Numbered from the stretch's first letter, positions 25,958 to 35,651 are shown. The stretch: DNA of 64,000 nucleotides from Gleimia hominis (GCF_002871945.2 NZ_CP126963.1:992001-1056000), one strand, 5' to 3'. Notes: a model not told the origin generated them from the letters alone. Numbers and translations: made by a program.

Positions 25958-27072
25958 TTTTCGGTCTGTTCCCACTGTTGCATACCACCCGTGACGTTTA
26001 TGAACTGCGCGTTTGGGTGGTTGCCTTTTACCAGCTCGATCGCCCGCGCGGACCGGCCACCCGACCTGCAGTACACGTACGTGGGCCGGCCGGGTTTCAA
26101 CCCCGGTAGACGCGGCTGCTCCATCAGCTGGCTCAGTGGCACCAGCTGCGCGCCCGGAATGTGCCCCATCTTCCATTCCCACTCTTCGCGCACATCCACG
26201 AGGTTCATTGGCTCTCCCTCGCGGATACGTTCGCGCAGCTGGACTGCGGACACCTCACCTTCTCGCGAGCCGGCGCCGCAAGTATTTCCTACGTCATCTA
26301 CCACATCTGCTCCCACGCTAGTTACCGGTACTCGGCTGGGATCTGGCCGAACTGGGATTTTTTCGAACTTCACACTCAACGCGTCATACGTCAATAACTG
26401 CCCAATCAGTGGCTCCCCAATGTGGGCGAGCACTTTTATCGCTTCCGTCGCCATGAGGGAACCGATCACGCCCGGAAGCACCCCCAGCACCCCTGCTTCC
26501 GCGCAAGACGGCACCTCACCGGGCGCCGGTGGGCTCGGGTAAAGATCGCGATACAACGGGCCCTTCCCGGGCCAAAACACACTGAGTTGCCCAAAGAACC
26601 TCAAGATCGCCCCCCACACAACGGGGATATCCAAGATCTCCGCGGCGTCCGCAACCACGTACCGGGTGGTGAAGTTATCCGTCCCATCCAAAATCACGTC
26701 CGCACCACCCAGTACCTCAAGCGCATTAGTGCTGGTGAGACGCTCGTTCACGAGAGTTAACGCGATATCTGGGTTTAGCCCGCGCAACACCTGGGCCGCG
26801 GACTGCGTTTTCGCCATCCCCAAGTTCGCTTCCGAATGGATCACTTGGCGCTGCAAGTTAGTGCGGTCCACCACGTCGTCATCCACCAGGGTTATTTGCC
26901 CGACTCCAGCGGCCGCTAAATACGGCAGCGCGGCCGAACCCAGGCCTCCGGCGCCCACCACGGTTACGCGCGCGTTTAACAACTTCTCTTGCGCCGCCGG
27001 CCCGAACCCACGCAACCCCAGGTGTCGTTGCAACCGCTCCACCTGGGGCGCACTTAACTGTGAAATCTTCAA
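25954..27072 (-). CDS. MoeZ-type adenylyltransferase-sulfurtransferase
   Basis: 372 residues. The E1-like ThiF/MoeB domain has the ATP loop GAGGLGS (40-46), the Arg finger region NLQRQVIHSEANLGM and DGTDNFTTR, followed by SCAEAGVLGVLPGVIGS with the conserved Cys. A C-terminal rhodanese domain (about 275-372) carries the catalytic Cys in YCRSGGRSARA. In mycobacteria MoeZ adenylates and sulfurates the C-terminus of MoaD-like carriers for molybdopterin and for cysteine or thio-metabolite synthesis. A TTG start at 27072 behind AGG is the likely start, as the longer frame overlaps the amidohydrolase gene. Confidence 0.9.
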   Translation of the reverse strand: MKISQLSAPQVERLQRHLGLRGFGPAAQEKLLNARVTVVGAGGLGSAALPYLAAAGVGQITLVDDDVVDRTNLQRQVIHSEANLGMAKTQSAAQVLRGLNPDIALTLVNERLTSTNALEVLGGADVILDGTDNFTTRYVVADAAEILDIPVVWGAILRFFGQLSVFWPGKGPLYRDLYPSPPAPGEVPSCAEAGVLGVLPGVIGSLMATEAIKVLAHIGEPLIGQLLTYDALSVKFEKIPVRPDPSRVPVTSVGADVVDDVGNTCGAGSREGEVSAVQLRERIREGEPMNLVDVREEWEWKMGHIPGAQLVPLSQLMEQPRLPGLKPGRPTYVYCRSGGRSARAIELVKGNHPNAQFINVTGGMQQWEQTEN

Positions 27073-27082
27073 CTCTATACAC

Positions 27083-28171
27083 CTACCCCTCGTAAACCAC
27101 GCGGTGGGGACTCGCCAGCACCGACAGGTCCTCGCGCGGATCGCGATCATAAACCACGGCGTGCGCGGCCTCACCGTCAGAAAGGGAAGGGAACCCCAAG
27201 AAATCCCGTGCCTGCCAAGTAACCCGATCAAGAATCTGCGTGTTCGTAAGCCCCATGCGGGTGAACGCCATGATTTCTTTGGCGATCGAACCGTGGGGTT
27301 GGAACGAACCAGAATCCGTGCCCGGCAACAACGTGAGCCCCGACTCGGCGATATTACGCAGTGTCTGCGGGTAATCCGCATACAGGCCGCGCATGTCATC
27401 GCGGTAAACCGGGTACTTAGTGCCCGCGCTGCTCGCGAACGAGGGGAACAAGTCCACTTGAATAATCGTGGGGGTGACCGCGATCCCAAGCTGGGCGGCC
27501 TCCCGCATCTGGCTCAAAGTCATGCCCGTACCGTGCTCAATGCAATCCACCCGCGCCTCCAGCAAACTCTCAATCGTCGCGCGGGCAAACGTGTGCACCG
27601 TAACCCGGGCCCCTGCCTCATGAGCGGCCTGAACACCATCTTTCAACGCTTCGGTGGAAAACAAGGGGTGCAGGGTTGAATCCGCCCCATCAGCGCGATC
27701 GATCCAATCGCCCACCAGTTTTATCCACCCGTCACTGCGACGCGCCTGATACGCCATCTGCTGCGGCAAGTCTGCGTCGCGCTCTACCTCTACTGCCAAC
27801 CCGCGGATATACCGCTTGTACTTCGCAATGTGCTGGCCGCAGTGCAGTAAACGCACGCCGTCACGCTGCTCATTTACCGCGCGGTTATCGAACGGCAACC
27901 CGCAATCGCGCACCAGCAGCACCCCGCTGTGGTGGGCCACGCGCGCCTGCTGGGCAAGCAAATCGGAATCCTGTCGCGGCCCCGTCTTGTCAATCCCAAT
28001 GTGGCAGTGCGCATCCACCAGGCCGGGAAGCATCCACCCTTCCAGGTCCGCACTCGTTTGCGTGCGAGGAACGCGGCGCACAGTTCCCCCTTCGATCTTA
28101 AGGTCGATATCTTCGACCCAGCGGGCGGGTTCCCCTTTTTCTCGCCACAGGGCGGCGCCGCGAAACAGCAA
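27083..28171 (-). CDS. Amidohydrolase family protein
   Basis: 362-residue metal-dependent hydrolase of the imidazolonepropionase/prolidase-like group. DAHCHIG gives the first metal-binding His pair; later His in VTVHTFARA and CIEHGTGM and the final Asp in PGTDSGSF complete the set. The substrate is unknown. TTG start with GGGAGG upstream, two bases after the ffh stop. In many actinobacteria an amidohydrolase gene follows ffh in the same way, for reasons not known. Confidence 0.88.
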   Translation of the reverse strand: MLFRGAALWREKGEPARWVEDIDLKIEGGTVRRVPRTQTSADLEGWMLPGLVDAHCHIGIDKTGPRQDSDLLAQQARVAHHSGVLLVRDCGLPFDNRAVNEQRDGVRLLHCGQHIAKYKRYIRGLAVEVERDADLPQQMAYQARRSDGWIKLVGDWIDRADGADSTLHPLFSTEALKDGVQAAHEAGARVTVHTFARATIESLLEARVDCIEHGTGMTLSQMREAAQLGIAVTPTIIQVDLFPSFASSAGTKYPVYRDDMRGLYADYPQTLRNIAESGLTLLPGTDSGSFQPHGSIAKEIMAFTRMGLTNTQILDRVTWQARDFLGFPSLSDGEAAHAVVYDRDPREDLSVLASPHRVVYEG

Positions 28172-28173
28172 AG

Positions 28174-29748
28174 TTAGAATCCTCCCAGCATGCGTTTCAA
28201 ATCGTCAGGCAGATCATCCATCGTCTGTTTCGGTTCCGGTTCACTAATCCCGAACGAGCTGCCCTTCTTATGTTCTGGAACCATCTTCGACAGCTCCTGC
28301 TTACGCCGCTTCGCGGGGTTACCCGACACGCCTGAACGCGACTTCCGCCGCTTCTTCTTCGGCTGGCGGCCCTTTGACTTCTTGCCCGACCCAGGTAGTT
28401 TGCCCATGCCGGGCATACCCCCCATCCCGGGCATCCCCGGCATACCGCCGCCACTGCCCATGGAACGCATCATTTCGCGCGCGCCCTCAAAGCGTTTCAC
28501 GAGGGAGTTAACTTCCGTAACCGTCGTGCCCGACCCCGCTGCGATCCGCGAGCGGCGCGAACCGTTCAGAATCTTTACGTCCGCGCGTTCAGCCGGCGTC
28601 ATGGACCGCACAATCGCTTCAATGCGGTTAACTTCGCGTTCATCGAAGTTCTCTAACTGTTCGCGGAACTGGCCGGCGCCCGGCATCATGCCCAGCAGCT
28701 TCTTCATAGACCCGAGTTTGCGGATCTGCTGCAACTGGTTCAAGAAGTCATCGAGCGTCAGCCCGCCAGACATGGCTTTGCGCGCCATGTCCTGTGCATC
28801 CTGCGCATCGATTTTCCGTTCAGCTTGCTCAATTAAAGTGAGCACGTCCCCCATGTCGAGGATCCGGCCCGCCATCCGGTCGGGGTGGAACCGTTCGAAG
28901 TCTTCCAACCCCTCACCGGTGGATGCAAATAGGATTGGTTCCCCCGTGACTCCGCGCACGGACAAAGCTGCACCGCCACGTGCGTCACCATCCAGTTTCG
29001 ACAAGACCACACCGGTGAATCCCACGCCGTCGCGGAACTCCGTTGCGGTATTCACCGCGTCTTGACCAATCATGGCGTCGAGCACGAATAATACCTCGTG
29101 AGGTTCAATCGCCTCACGAATATTCCGCGCCTGCGTCATCAGTTCTTCATCAACCCCCAGGCGGCCGGCGGTATCCACCACCACGAGGTCGTACCCGTTT
29201 TCTACAGCGTGGTTAACTCCCGAACGCGCAACCTGCACCGGGTCCCCAACTCCGTTGCCAGGTTCGGGTGCCCACACGTCCACGCCGGCGCGCTTACCCA
29301 CAACCTCCAGCTGGGTGACTGCGTTGGGACGCTGCAAGTCCGCTGCTACCAGGAGGACTCGCTTGCCTTCCTCCCGCATCCAGTGGCCGAGTTTACCCGC
29401 TAACGTGGTTTTACCCGCACCCTGCAGACCCGCGAGCATGAACACCGTCGGACCCCGGTTCGCGAAATGCAGTTCCCGAGTCTGCCCACCCAGAACACGC
29501 ACCAGTTCGTCGTGAACTATACGCACCACCTGCTGGCCTGGGTTAAGCCCCTGGGTGACAACGGCGCCCGCCGCTTTCTCGCGAACGTTCCCGATGAACT
29601 CGCGCACAACGGGGAGGGCCACGTCTGCATCCAGCAGGGCCCGGCGGATATCAGCCGACACTTCCTGAATGTCAGATTCACTAATGATGCCCTTGCCCCG
29701 CAGTTTGCGGAACGAGTTGGAAAGGCGGTCAGACAGATTATTAAACAC
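28174..29748 (-). CDS. ffh: Signal recognition particle protein Ffh
   Basis: 524-residue SRP GTPase that binds signal sequences and 4.5S RNA. N domain (1-95), G domain with GLQGAGKTTLAGKL, VVVDTAGRLG and VLSKLDGDARGG, then the Met-rich M domain (about 300-430). The C-terminus is extended by a Gly/Met/Pro repeat (GMPGMPGMGGMPGMGKLPG) and a Lys/Arg-rich tail. Partner ftsY is 60 bases upstream on the same strand. Confidence 0.97.
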   Translation of the reverse strand: MFNNLSDRLSNSFRKLRGKGIISESDIQEVSADIRRALLDADVALPVVREFIGNVREKAAGAVVTQGLNPGQQVVRIVHDELVRVLGGQTRELHFANRGPTVFMLAGLQGAGKTTLAGKLGHWMREEGKRVLLVAADLQRPNAVTQLEVVGKRAGVDVWAPEPGNGVGDPVQVARSGVNHAVENGYDLVVVDTAGRLGVDEELMTQARNIREAIEPHEVLFVLDAMIGQDAVNTATEFRDGVGFTGVVLSKLDGDARGGAALSVRGVTGEPILFASTGEGLEDFERFHPDRMAGRILDMGDVLTLIEQAERKIDAQDAQDMARKAMSGGLTLDDFLNQLQQIRKLGSMKKLLGMMPGAGQFREQLENFDEREVNRIEAIVRSMTPAERADVKILNGSRRSRIAAGSGTTVTEVNSLVKRFEGAREMMRSMGSGGGMPGMPGMGGMPGMGKLPGSGKKSKGRQPKKKRRKSRSGVSGNPAKRRKQELSKMVPEHKKGSSFGISEPEPKQTMDDLPDDLKRMLGGF

Positions 29749-29807
29749 GTTGCGTACCCTTATTTACCTTCGGAGCTTACTTCGTCTACTTTAACCGATA
29801 CTCCACG

Positions 29808-30998
29808 CTACCCGATGATGGCATCGACAAAGTCTTCGGCATTAAAGGGCGCTAGGTCGTCCGCACCCTCCCCTAGGCCCACGAGTTTAACCGGCACCCC
29901 CAGGGCGCGTTGGACAGCCACCACGATACCGCCTTTAGCGGACCCGTCTAGTTTTGTCAGTACCACGCCCGTGACATCCACTACCTGCGAGAATACTTCC
30001 GCCTGGCGCAGCCCATTTTGCCCGGTCGTTGCATCGAGCACCAGCAGGACTTCGGAAACGGGGGCTTGCTTTTCCATTACCCGCTTCACTTTCCCAAGTT
30101 CGTCCATGAGGGTGGATTTGTTCTGTAAGCGACCCGCCGTGTCTACGAGCACGACATCCACGTCTTCACTGTGCCCCTGTTTGACCGCGTCGAAGGCCAC
30201 GGAAGCCGGGTCTGCGCCCTCAACTTCAGAACGCACAGTGTTCACTCCAACGCGTTCGCCCCACGTGGCAAGCTGTTCGGCGGCGGCCGCCCGGAAGGTA
30301 TCCGCGGCCCCTAGCAGCGCTGTTTTCCCTTCAGCCACAAGCAGTCGCGCCAGTTTACCCACCGTGGTGGTCTTCCCAGTTCCGTTGACCCCCACCATGA
30401 GTAGCACAGCTGGGTGCGCGCCCTGTTCATCGTTCGTGCGTTCCAGGTTCAGACTCCGATCCAAAGTGGGATCCACGATTTTCAGCAGCTCCTGCCGCAG
30501 CACCTGTTTCGCCACTGCCGCGTCGGCACTACCGCGCACCTTCAATTGCTGACGCACACTGTCGAGTACCTCTTGGGTGGCGTCCAACCCAAGATCCGCC
30601 ATCAGCAGGGTTTCTTCGAACTCTTCCCAGTCCGCCTCTGAAAGGTCGGCGCGCGAAAGGATTGACAGTAGTGACTGCCCCATCTTGCCTGACCCCGCCA
30701 AGCGTGAACGCAGCCGCTGCATCCGCCCCGCCACCGGCTCCGGTTCCACAACCTGCGGCTTTGCCGGTTCGTGCGCCTGCGGCGTGCTGGGCTTCGCTTC
30801 GGCCTGCGTTTCAGGTTGTTCCGCTGCGGCTTTGCCCGCTGGTTCCTCCGGCTGCCGCGGTTCCAACTGCGACTGGTCCGGTGCGGGTGGAAGGGAATCA
30901 TGACGGCGTTTAACCCAGTAGATACCGGCCCCAATTACGACGACAGCGGCAATCCCCAGGATCGCATACAGAAGCACTAAACTACTCATGCTTTCCAT
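29808..30998 (-). CDS. ftsY: SRP receptor FtsY
   Basis: 396 residues: one N-terminal membrane helix (about 6-28), an acidic A domain rich in Glu/Pro/Ala (30-95), then N and G domains with GVNGTGKTTTVGKLA, DTAGRLQNKSTLMDEL and LTKLDGSAKGG. It docks the SRP-ribosome complex at the membrane. A second in-frame ATG three codons in is also possible; neither has a strong Shine-Dalgarno sequence. Directly upstream of ffh. Confidence 0.97.
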   Translation of the reverse strand: MESMSSLVLLYAILGIAAVVVIGAGIYWVKRRHDSLPPAPDQSQLEPRQPEEPAGKAAAEQPETQAEAKPSTPQAHEPAKPQVVEPEPVAGRMQRLRSRLAGSGKMGQSLLSILSRADLSEADWEEFEETLLMADLGLDATQEVLDSVRQQLKVRGSADAAVAKQVLRQELLKIVDPTLDRSLNLERTNDEQGAHPAVLLMVGVNGTGKTTTVGKLARLLVAEGKTALLGAADTFRAAAAEQLATWGERVGVNTVRSEVEGADPASVAFDAVKQGHSEDVDVVLVDTAGRLQNKSTLMDELGKVKRVMEKQAPVSEVLLVLDATTGQNGLRQAEVFSQVVDVTGVVLTKLDGSAKGGIVVAVQRALGVPVKLVGLGEGADDLAPFNAEDFVDAIIG

Positions 30999-31079
30999 CT
31001 TCGCTTATTTTCAGCGCTGGGAAAAGCCCAGGGGAAAACTTTTTGCTCTGCGCGTTACCCGCATTCACCCACGGGTGGG

Positions 31080-31397
31080 TTAGTCGTCTTCTTCTTCCCC
31101 CAGTTGAGGTGCCTGCAACTCGTCCGCCGACAAATACCCAGACCCCGACGTGGAATCGCGTTCCATAACCGTAAAAATGGACTCTGTTTGCGGCTCAACC
31201 AAAATGGGTTTTTGAGGCGCCGCATCCCTCTTCTCATCCGGTTTCTGCTGCGGCTTCAAATACGTGCGCGCGCTCTTCAACTCGTCCTGCCACGACGCCA
31301 TAGGTCGGCGCGTAGTCATCAATACCGCCAGCACAATCAGGGCGATCACGACGATAGCTAACGTCGTGATGATCACAAAAAACGCGGTAGAAAGCAC
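31080..31397 (-). CDS. Small single-pass membrane protein, unknown function
   Basis: 105 residues: an N-terminal membrane helix of about 25 residues (STAFFVIITTLAIVVIALIV), then a basic stretch with WQDELKSARTYLKP and an acidic, Glu/Asp-rich C-terminus. I do not recognise a family. It lies between smc and ftsY, all on the minus strand. The GTG start coincides with the predicted transcription start of a good promoter (TTGATA-17-GATTAT), so it is likely translated from a leaderless message. Confidence 0.7.
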   Translation of the reverse strand: MLSTAFFVIITTLAIVVIALIVLAVLMTTRRPMASWQDELKSARTYLKPQQKPDEKRDAAPQKPILVEPQTESIFTVMERDSTSGSGYLSADELQAPQLGEEEDD

Positions 31398-31403
31398 CCT
31401 CTA

Positions 31404-31432
31404 ATAATCAGTATTTCCCCAACAAATATCAA
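31404..31432 (-). promoter_or_regulatory. Promoter giving a leaderless message
   Basis: On the minus strand -35 TTGATA (31432-31427) and -10 GATTAT (31409-31404) are separated by 17 bases. The expected start point falls on the G of the GTG at 31397. This is the clearest leaderless promoter in the window. Confidence 0.65.
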
Positions 31433-31508
31433 CTAGAACCGCCTCTTGTTGCCAGTTTGTGACCATTCTCTAGACCGGGTGCGCAGCTGCAACCACGTCG
31501 CGGTCCGT

Positions 31509-34500
31509 TCAGTTTTCATCTGCTTGCGCCTGCGGGGTCTGCGCCAACTTCTGCGACACCACTTGCGTCACCCCATCGCGCATAGTCACCCCGTACAGCG
31601 CATCTGCAATCCGCATCGTCCGCTTCTGGTGGGTGATAATGATCAGCTGGGAATCCTCCTGCAACTGCTTAAAAATAGTGATCAAACGCGACAGGTTAAC
31701 GTCATCGAGAGCCGCTTCAACCTCATCCATAACGTAGAACGGGGAAGGCCGAGCCTTAAAAATCGCAACTAGCAGCGCGACCGCCGCAAGTGAACGCTCC
31801 CCACCCGACAGCAAGGAGAGGCGGGTAATCTTCTTCCCCGCCGGCCGGGCAGAAATCTCAATCCCAGTTTGCAGCATGTCCTCAGGATCCGTGAGCGCCA
31901 AGTGGCCCGCGCCGCCCGGAAATAAGGTGGCGAACACCTGCTCAAACGCTTCCGCCGTGTCGTAGAACGCCAACGCAAACGCTTCCTGCACCTGGGCATC
32001 CACCGCGTCTACAATCCCAAGCAGGTCGTTCTTCGACTCCAACAAGTCGCGCAGCTGGTCGGTTAAAAACTGGTGCCGCTGCTCGAGCGCGCGATGCTCC
32101 TCAAGCGCCAACGGATTCACATTCCCCAGCCGTTTCAGCTCTTTTTGCGCCCGCCCCAGCCGCTGCTGCTGTTCCTCACGATCATATGGATAGGGTTCAG
32201 GTGCCTCAACTGGAACAGCCGGCCCGTACTGCGCCAACAGGGCCTGCGGCTCCAGCCCTAATTCGGCTTGGGCACGCTCCACCACCCGTTCATAGTTGAG
32301 CACCAGCTCTTGCTTGGCAATCTCGTCGCGATGCGCCTCGTCCGTCAGTGCAATCAGCTCTGCCCGCCGCGCATCCACCTCTTTGCGCAACGCATCCGCC
32401 CGATCGCTAAATTCACTCCGCGCGGATTCCGCTTGCTTCAACGCCTCCCCCGCCTGGTTCAACGCCGCATCCGCAGCCTGCAGAGGGCCTTGCAGCCGCT
32501 CCACGATACTCACCAGCGCTGCGTGGCGCCGCACCCGCCGCTGCTCCTGCCGCTCGTACGCATGTACCTGTTCGCGCGCACGAGCCAGCTGCGTGCGTAA
32601 AGACCGCGCTCGATCCCGCGCCCGTTTCGACTGCTCTTCCAACGTACGCGCGTCGAGGCGCACCTGGGTTTCATTAGCCCGCGCCTGCTTAGCCTGCGTT
32701 TCACACCGCTGGGCACGCTCTAACGCCTCCGCCGGATCCGCCCCCTCAGGCACATCCTGCACCTGCCGCTGCCGAACCTGCGCCGCCTCCAGGCGCTGTA
32801 CCGCATCGCGCGCGCGTTTACGAGCGGTTTCTAACGACTCTCCCAAACGCTGTTGCTCCGCCTGGGCCGCGCGCAATGCCGACAGGACCCGCGCTCTGCG
32901 CTCCGACTGCTGCGCCTTCTTTGCATCCGCCGCACGCACCGCCTGCAAACTCTGATGCGCAGCTTTAACCGCCGCATCGTAGTGCTCACGCGCCGCCTGC
33001 AGTTTCTTACGCACATCCGTCAAGTGCGCTTGGGCGCTCTCGGTTTGCTTGCGCGCCACCTCGTACTCCGCGCGCCGCTCCAGAACCGACGCGTGCACTC
33101 GCCCAGCGGTCCGCACCGCGTAACGCGTCAGCACATCCCCCGCGCGCGTCGCCACCGCGCGCACCCCCGGGGTTCGCACCGCAGCCACCGCGGCGGGCAG
33201 ATCCTCCACCAGCAGGCAGTCAGCCAGCACCTCCCGGCTCACACCCGCCACTTCCACACTGGTTTCCACCGCGCTCAACGCAGCGACAGCGCCCTCGGGC
33301 CCAGTCCCCTCTAGACCACGCTCCTCGCGCCCGCTCGCCTCTAAACCATGCTGCGCCGGCCCACTACCCGCCGCCTCCGAGCTGGCTTCTACCGGATCCA
33401 ACGCGCGCTCGCTCCCGACGTCCGGCCCCACTGGTTCAGCACTGGCGATCACCACGCGGCGGGCCCCTTCCCCACTCAGCGACGTAACCACATCCAAATC
33501 ATCGACCACAACCGCGTCAGAAAACGGAGTTAGCAGCGCCGCAACCGCGTTCTCCCACCCGGAAGCTACCCGCACGAACTGCGACAGCGTCCCGCGGGCA
33601 CGCGAATCCTCAAGCAGTAGCGCAGTCTCATCATCTGGCGCTAGTCCGCGGTGCAGCGTGTCGCGCCGCGCCCGCCACGTCGCCGCACTCGCCTGCGCGT
33701 CGCGCTCAGTAGCAAGCAGCTCGTCCACCACTTCCCGCGCCCGATCCCGCGTTTCCACGGCTTTCTCATGTTCACGCGCAGGGCCGGATTCCTCCTCGGG
33801 AGCCACGGTTCCCAGTTCCTCCACCGCAGCTCTAGCGCGGGTGGTGCGCTCGCGGGCTCCCGCAACTGATTCCTCCATGCGTTTCATATCCGCTTGTGCG
33901 CTATGCACCCCCTGCTGGGCGGTTTGCACGTCCCCCACTAGGCGGGCGACCTGTTCGCGGTGTTGCGCGCGTTCGGACTCGAGGCGCCGTGCCAACCGCT
34001 GTGCCTGCGCCGCCGCTTCCTCCGCGGCCTCCCGGTCTTTACGGGCCTGGTCTAAACGGGTGGCGCTGGCTTCCAACTGTTTCAGTAGCTCACTGTCCTC
34101 AGAGTTCGCTCGTTCACTGCGTTCTTGTAGTTGCGCCAGGTCCACCGCGGGCCTGGTCGGCGCGTGCGCGGCCTGTTGAACCCGTTCTTTCGCTACCGAA
34201 TCCAAGGTTCCCAGCGCCGCGTTAACCGCGTTTAGATCCTGCCAAATAACAGTTAGTTCTTGCGCCCTCGGGGCCCCTTTGCGCGCCTGTTCTTCCGTCT
34301 CGGCCAGCTGCTGCTTGAGCGTCCCCATGCGCTCTTCCATTTCAGCTCGGCGCTTAGCCACGCCTTCCCCCTGTGCGTTCGCCACTTCGAGGCGCTCCGT
34401 GAGGTCTTGCAGTTCATCCGCCAGCAGCCGCGCTTGCGCATCGCGAATCACAGCCTGCACCTGCGCCGCTTTCCGCGCTGCTTTCGCCTGCCGCGCGAGG

Positions 34501-35111
34501 GGCCGCAACTGCCGAGCGAGCTCATTAGCCAGGTCCCGAACCCGATGCAGGTTAGCCTCCATTGAATCCAGTTTTTTTAGCGCCCGTTCTTTGCGCCGGC
34601 GGTGTTTCAGCACGCCCGCGGCTTCCTCAATGAAACCGCGCAACTCCATTGGGCCCGCGGACAAGATAGCATCTAACTGCCCCTGGCCAACAATCACGTG
34701 CATTTGCCGGCCCATCCCCGTATCCGACAGGAGTTCTTGAATGTCCAGCAGGCGGCACGGATTATTATTAATGGAGTACTCGGAGCCGCCACCGCGGAAC
34801 AGGGTGCGGGAAATCGTCACTTCCGTGTAGTCGATCGGTAAGGCCCCGTCGCTGTTATCAATCGTGAGGGACACTTGCGCTCGCCCCAGTGGCGCGCGGC
34901 CCGAGGTTCCCGCGAAAATAACGTCGGCCATCTGCCCACCCCGCAGGGTTTTAGCGCCCTGCTCTCCCATTACCCACGCGAGGGCGTCCACCACGTTTGA
35001 CTTTCCAGATCCGTTGGGCCCCACCACGCACGTTATTCCGGGTTCGAGGTTCAGGGTGGTAGCGGATGCGAACGATTTAAATCCGCGCAGAGTCAGGGTT
35101 TTAAGGTGCAC
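31509..35111 (-). CDS. smc: Chromosome segregation ATPase SMC
   Basis: 1200-residue condensin subunit. Walker A GPNGSGKS at 31-38; a long Glu/Gln/Arg-rich coiled coil; hinge around 480-680; second coiled coil; C-terminal head with signature LSGGERSLAAVALLVAIF and Walker B PFYVMDEVEAALDD. The hinge contains a low-complexity insertion of about 60 residues with a 10-residue repeat (GLEASGREER/GLEGTGPEGA). The start is GTG, with no Shine-Dalgarno; TATAAT stands eight bases upstream. ScpA/ScpB are not in the window. Confidence 0.97.
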   Translation of the reverse strand: MHLKTLTLRGFKSFASATTLNLEPGITCVVGPNGSGKSNVVDALAWVMGEQGAKTLRGGQMADVIFAGTSGRAPLGRAQVSLTIDNSDGALPIDYTEVTISRTLFRGGGSEYSINNNPCRLLDIQELLSDTGMGRQMHVIVGQGQLDAILSAGPMELRGFIEEAAGVLKHRRRKERALKKLDSMEANLHRVRDLANELARQLRPLARQAKAARKAAQVQAVIRDAQARLLADELQDLTERLEVANAQGEGVAKRRAEMEERMGTLKQQLAETEEQARKGAPRAQELTVIWQDLNAVNAALGTLDSVAKERVQQAAHAPTRPAVDLAQLQERSERANSEDSELLKQLEASATRLDQARKDREAAEEAAAQAQRLARRLESERAQHREQVARLVGDVQTAQQGVHSAQADMKRMEESVAGARERTTRARAAVEELGTVAPEEESGPAREHEKAVETRDRAREVVDELLATERDAQASAATWRARRDTLHRGLAPDDETALLLEDSRARGTLSQFVRVASGWENAVAALLTPFSDAVVVDDLDVVTSLSGEGARRVVIASAEPVGPDVGSERALDPVEASSEAAGSGPAQHGLEASGREERGLEGTGPEGAVAALSAVETSVEVAGVSREVLADCLLVEDLPAAVAAVRTPGVRAVATRAGDVLTRYAVRTAGRVHASVLERRAEYEVARKQTESAQAHLTDVRKKLQAAREHYDAAVKAAHQSLQAVRAADAKKAQQSERRARVLSALRAAQAEQQRLGESLETARKRARDAVQRLEAAQVRQRQVQDVPEGADPAEALERAQRCETQAKQARANETQVRLDARTLEEQSKRARDRARSLRTQLARAREQVHAYERQEQRRVRRHAALVSIVERLQGPLQAADAALNQAGEALKQAESARSEFSDRADALRKEVDARRAELIALTDEAHRDEIAKQELVLNYERVVERAQAELGLEPQALLAQYGPAVPVEAPEPYPYDREEQQQRLGRAQKELKRLGNVNPLALEEHRALEQRHQFLTDQLRDLLESKNDLLGIVDAVDAQVQEAFALAFYDTAEAFEQVFATLFPGGAGHLALTDPEDMLQTGIEISARPAGKKITRLSLLSGGERSLAAVALLVAIFKARPSPFYVMDEVEAALDDVNLSRLITIFKQLQEDSQLIIITHQKRTMRIADALYGVTMRDGVTQVVSQKLAQTPQAQADEN
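33291..33350 (-). repeat. In-frame 30-bp repeat within the SMC hinge insertion
   Basis: Two adjacent 30-base units (33291-33320 and 33321-33350) share about two thirds of their bases and encode GLEASGREER and GLEGTGPEGA. It appears as a recent in-frame expansion in a tolerant loop. Confidence 0.65.
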
Positions 35112-35119
35112 AGTTGCTT

Positions 35120-35125
35120 ATTATA
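35120..35125 (-). promoter_or_regulatory. Consensus -10 before smc
   Basis: Perfect TATAAT on the minus strand, ending eight bases before the smc GTG. The bases upstream, where a -35 would be, are the GC-rich hairpin after ndk, so no -35 match exists. A leaderless or near-leaderless smc transcript is inferred. Confidence 0.5.
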
Positions 35126-35155
35126 CGGGCCCGCCGCCAAGCGGCGGCGGACCCG
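35126..35155 (-). terminator. GC-rich hairpin between ndk and smc
   Basis: 12-13-bp stem (GGGTCCGCCGCC pairing with GGCGGCGGGCCC, one G-T pair) with a four-base loop, nine bases after the ndk stop. No T-run follows; the smc -10 TATAAT begins at its base. Confidence 0.6.
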
Positions 35156-35164
35156 AGGGGAGAA

Positions 35165-35632
35165 CTATTTCTTCTCGTCTTCAAACACGAGCTCTGGGAA
35201 CCACAGGGAGATTTCCCGGTCCGCTGATTCAGTTGAATCTGAACCGTGTACCACGTTCTCAATCTGCCCGGTTCCCCAGTCGCGCGCCAAGTCACCGCGG
35301 ATCGTTCCCGGCTGCGCCACCGTGGGGTTCGTGGCGCCCATCATGTGTCGGAACCCTTCAATCACGCGGTCACCTTCCACGACCACCGCAACCAGGGGGC
35401 CAGACTGCATGTAGGCCACGAGGTCTTTGAAGAAATGTTTTTCACGGTGCTCGACGTAGTGGCGTTCGAGCAGTTCCGTGGAGGCTTTCTTAATTTTCAG
35501 CCCTTTGAGCACGTATCCTTTGCGTTCGATCCGGCGCAGTACTTCACCGGTCAAGCCGCGTTTGAACCCATCCGGTTTGATGAGTACCAGCGTGTGTTCT
35601 TTCTCTGGGTCCAGCAGGTCTGGAGTAGGCAT
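35165..35632 (-). CDS. ndk: Nucleoside diphosphate kinase
   Basis: 155-residue enzyme that equalises NTP pools. Active-site His129 lies in NVVHGSDSTESA; TLVLIKPDGFKRG and NPTVAQPGTIRGDL are typical. Ten residues at each end exceed the usual 135-140 length. The ATG at 35632 has AAAGGA upstream; the longer frame to 35662 overlaps dhaM. It follows dhaM by 19 bases but is more likely an independent gene. Confidence 0.96.
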   Translation of the reverse strand: MPTPDLLDPEKEHTLVLIKPDGFKRGLTGEVLRRIERKGYVLKGLKIKKASTELLERHYVEHREKHFFKDLVAYMQSGPLVAVVVEGDRVIEGFRHMMGATNPTVAQPGTIRGDLARDWGTGQIENVVHGSDSTESADREISLWFPELVFEDEKK

Positions 35633-35651
35633 ATTGTTCCTTTCTACGCTG

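Noticed and set aside
27073..27489. N-terminal extension of moeZ by 139 codons
   Set aside because: It lies within the amidohydrolase gene on the same strand in another frame and has shadow composition (Arg/Cys/Trp-rich).
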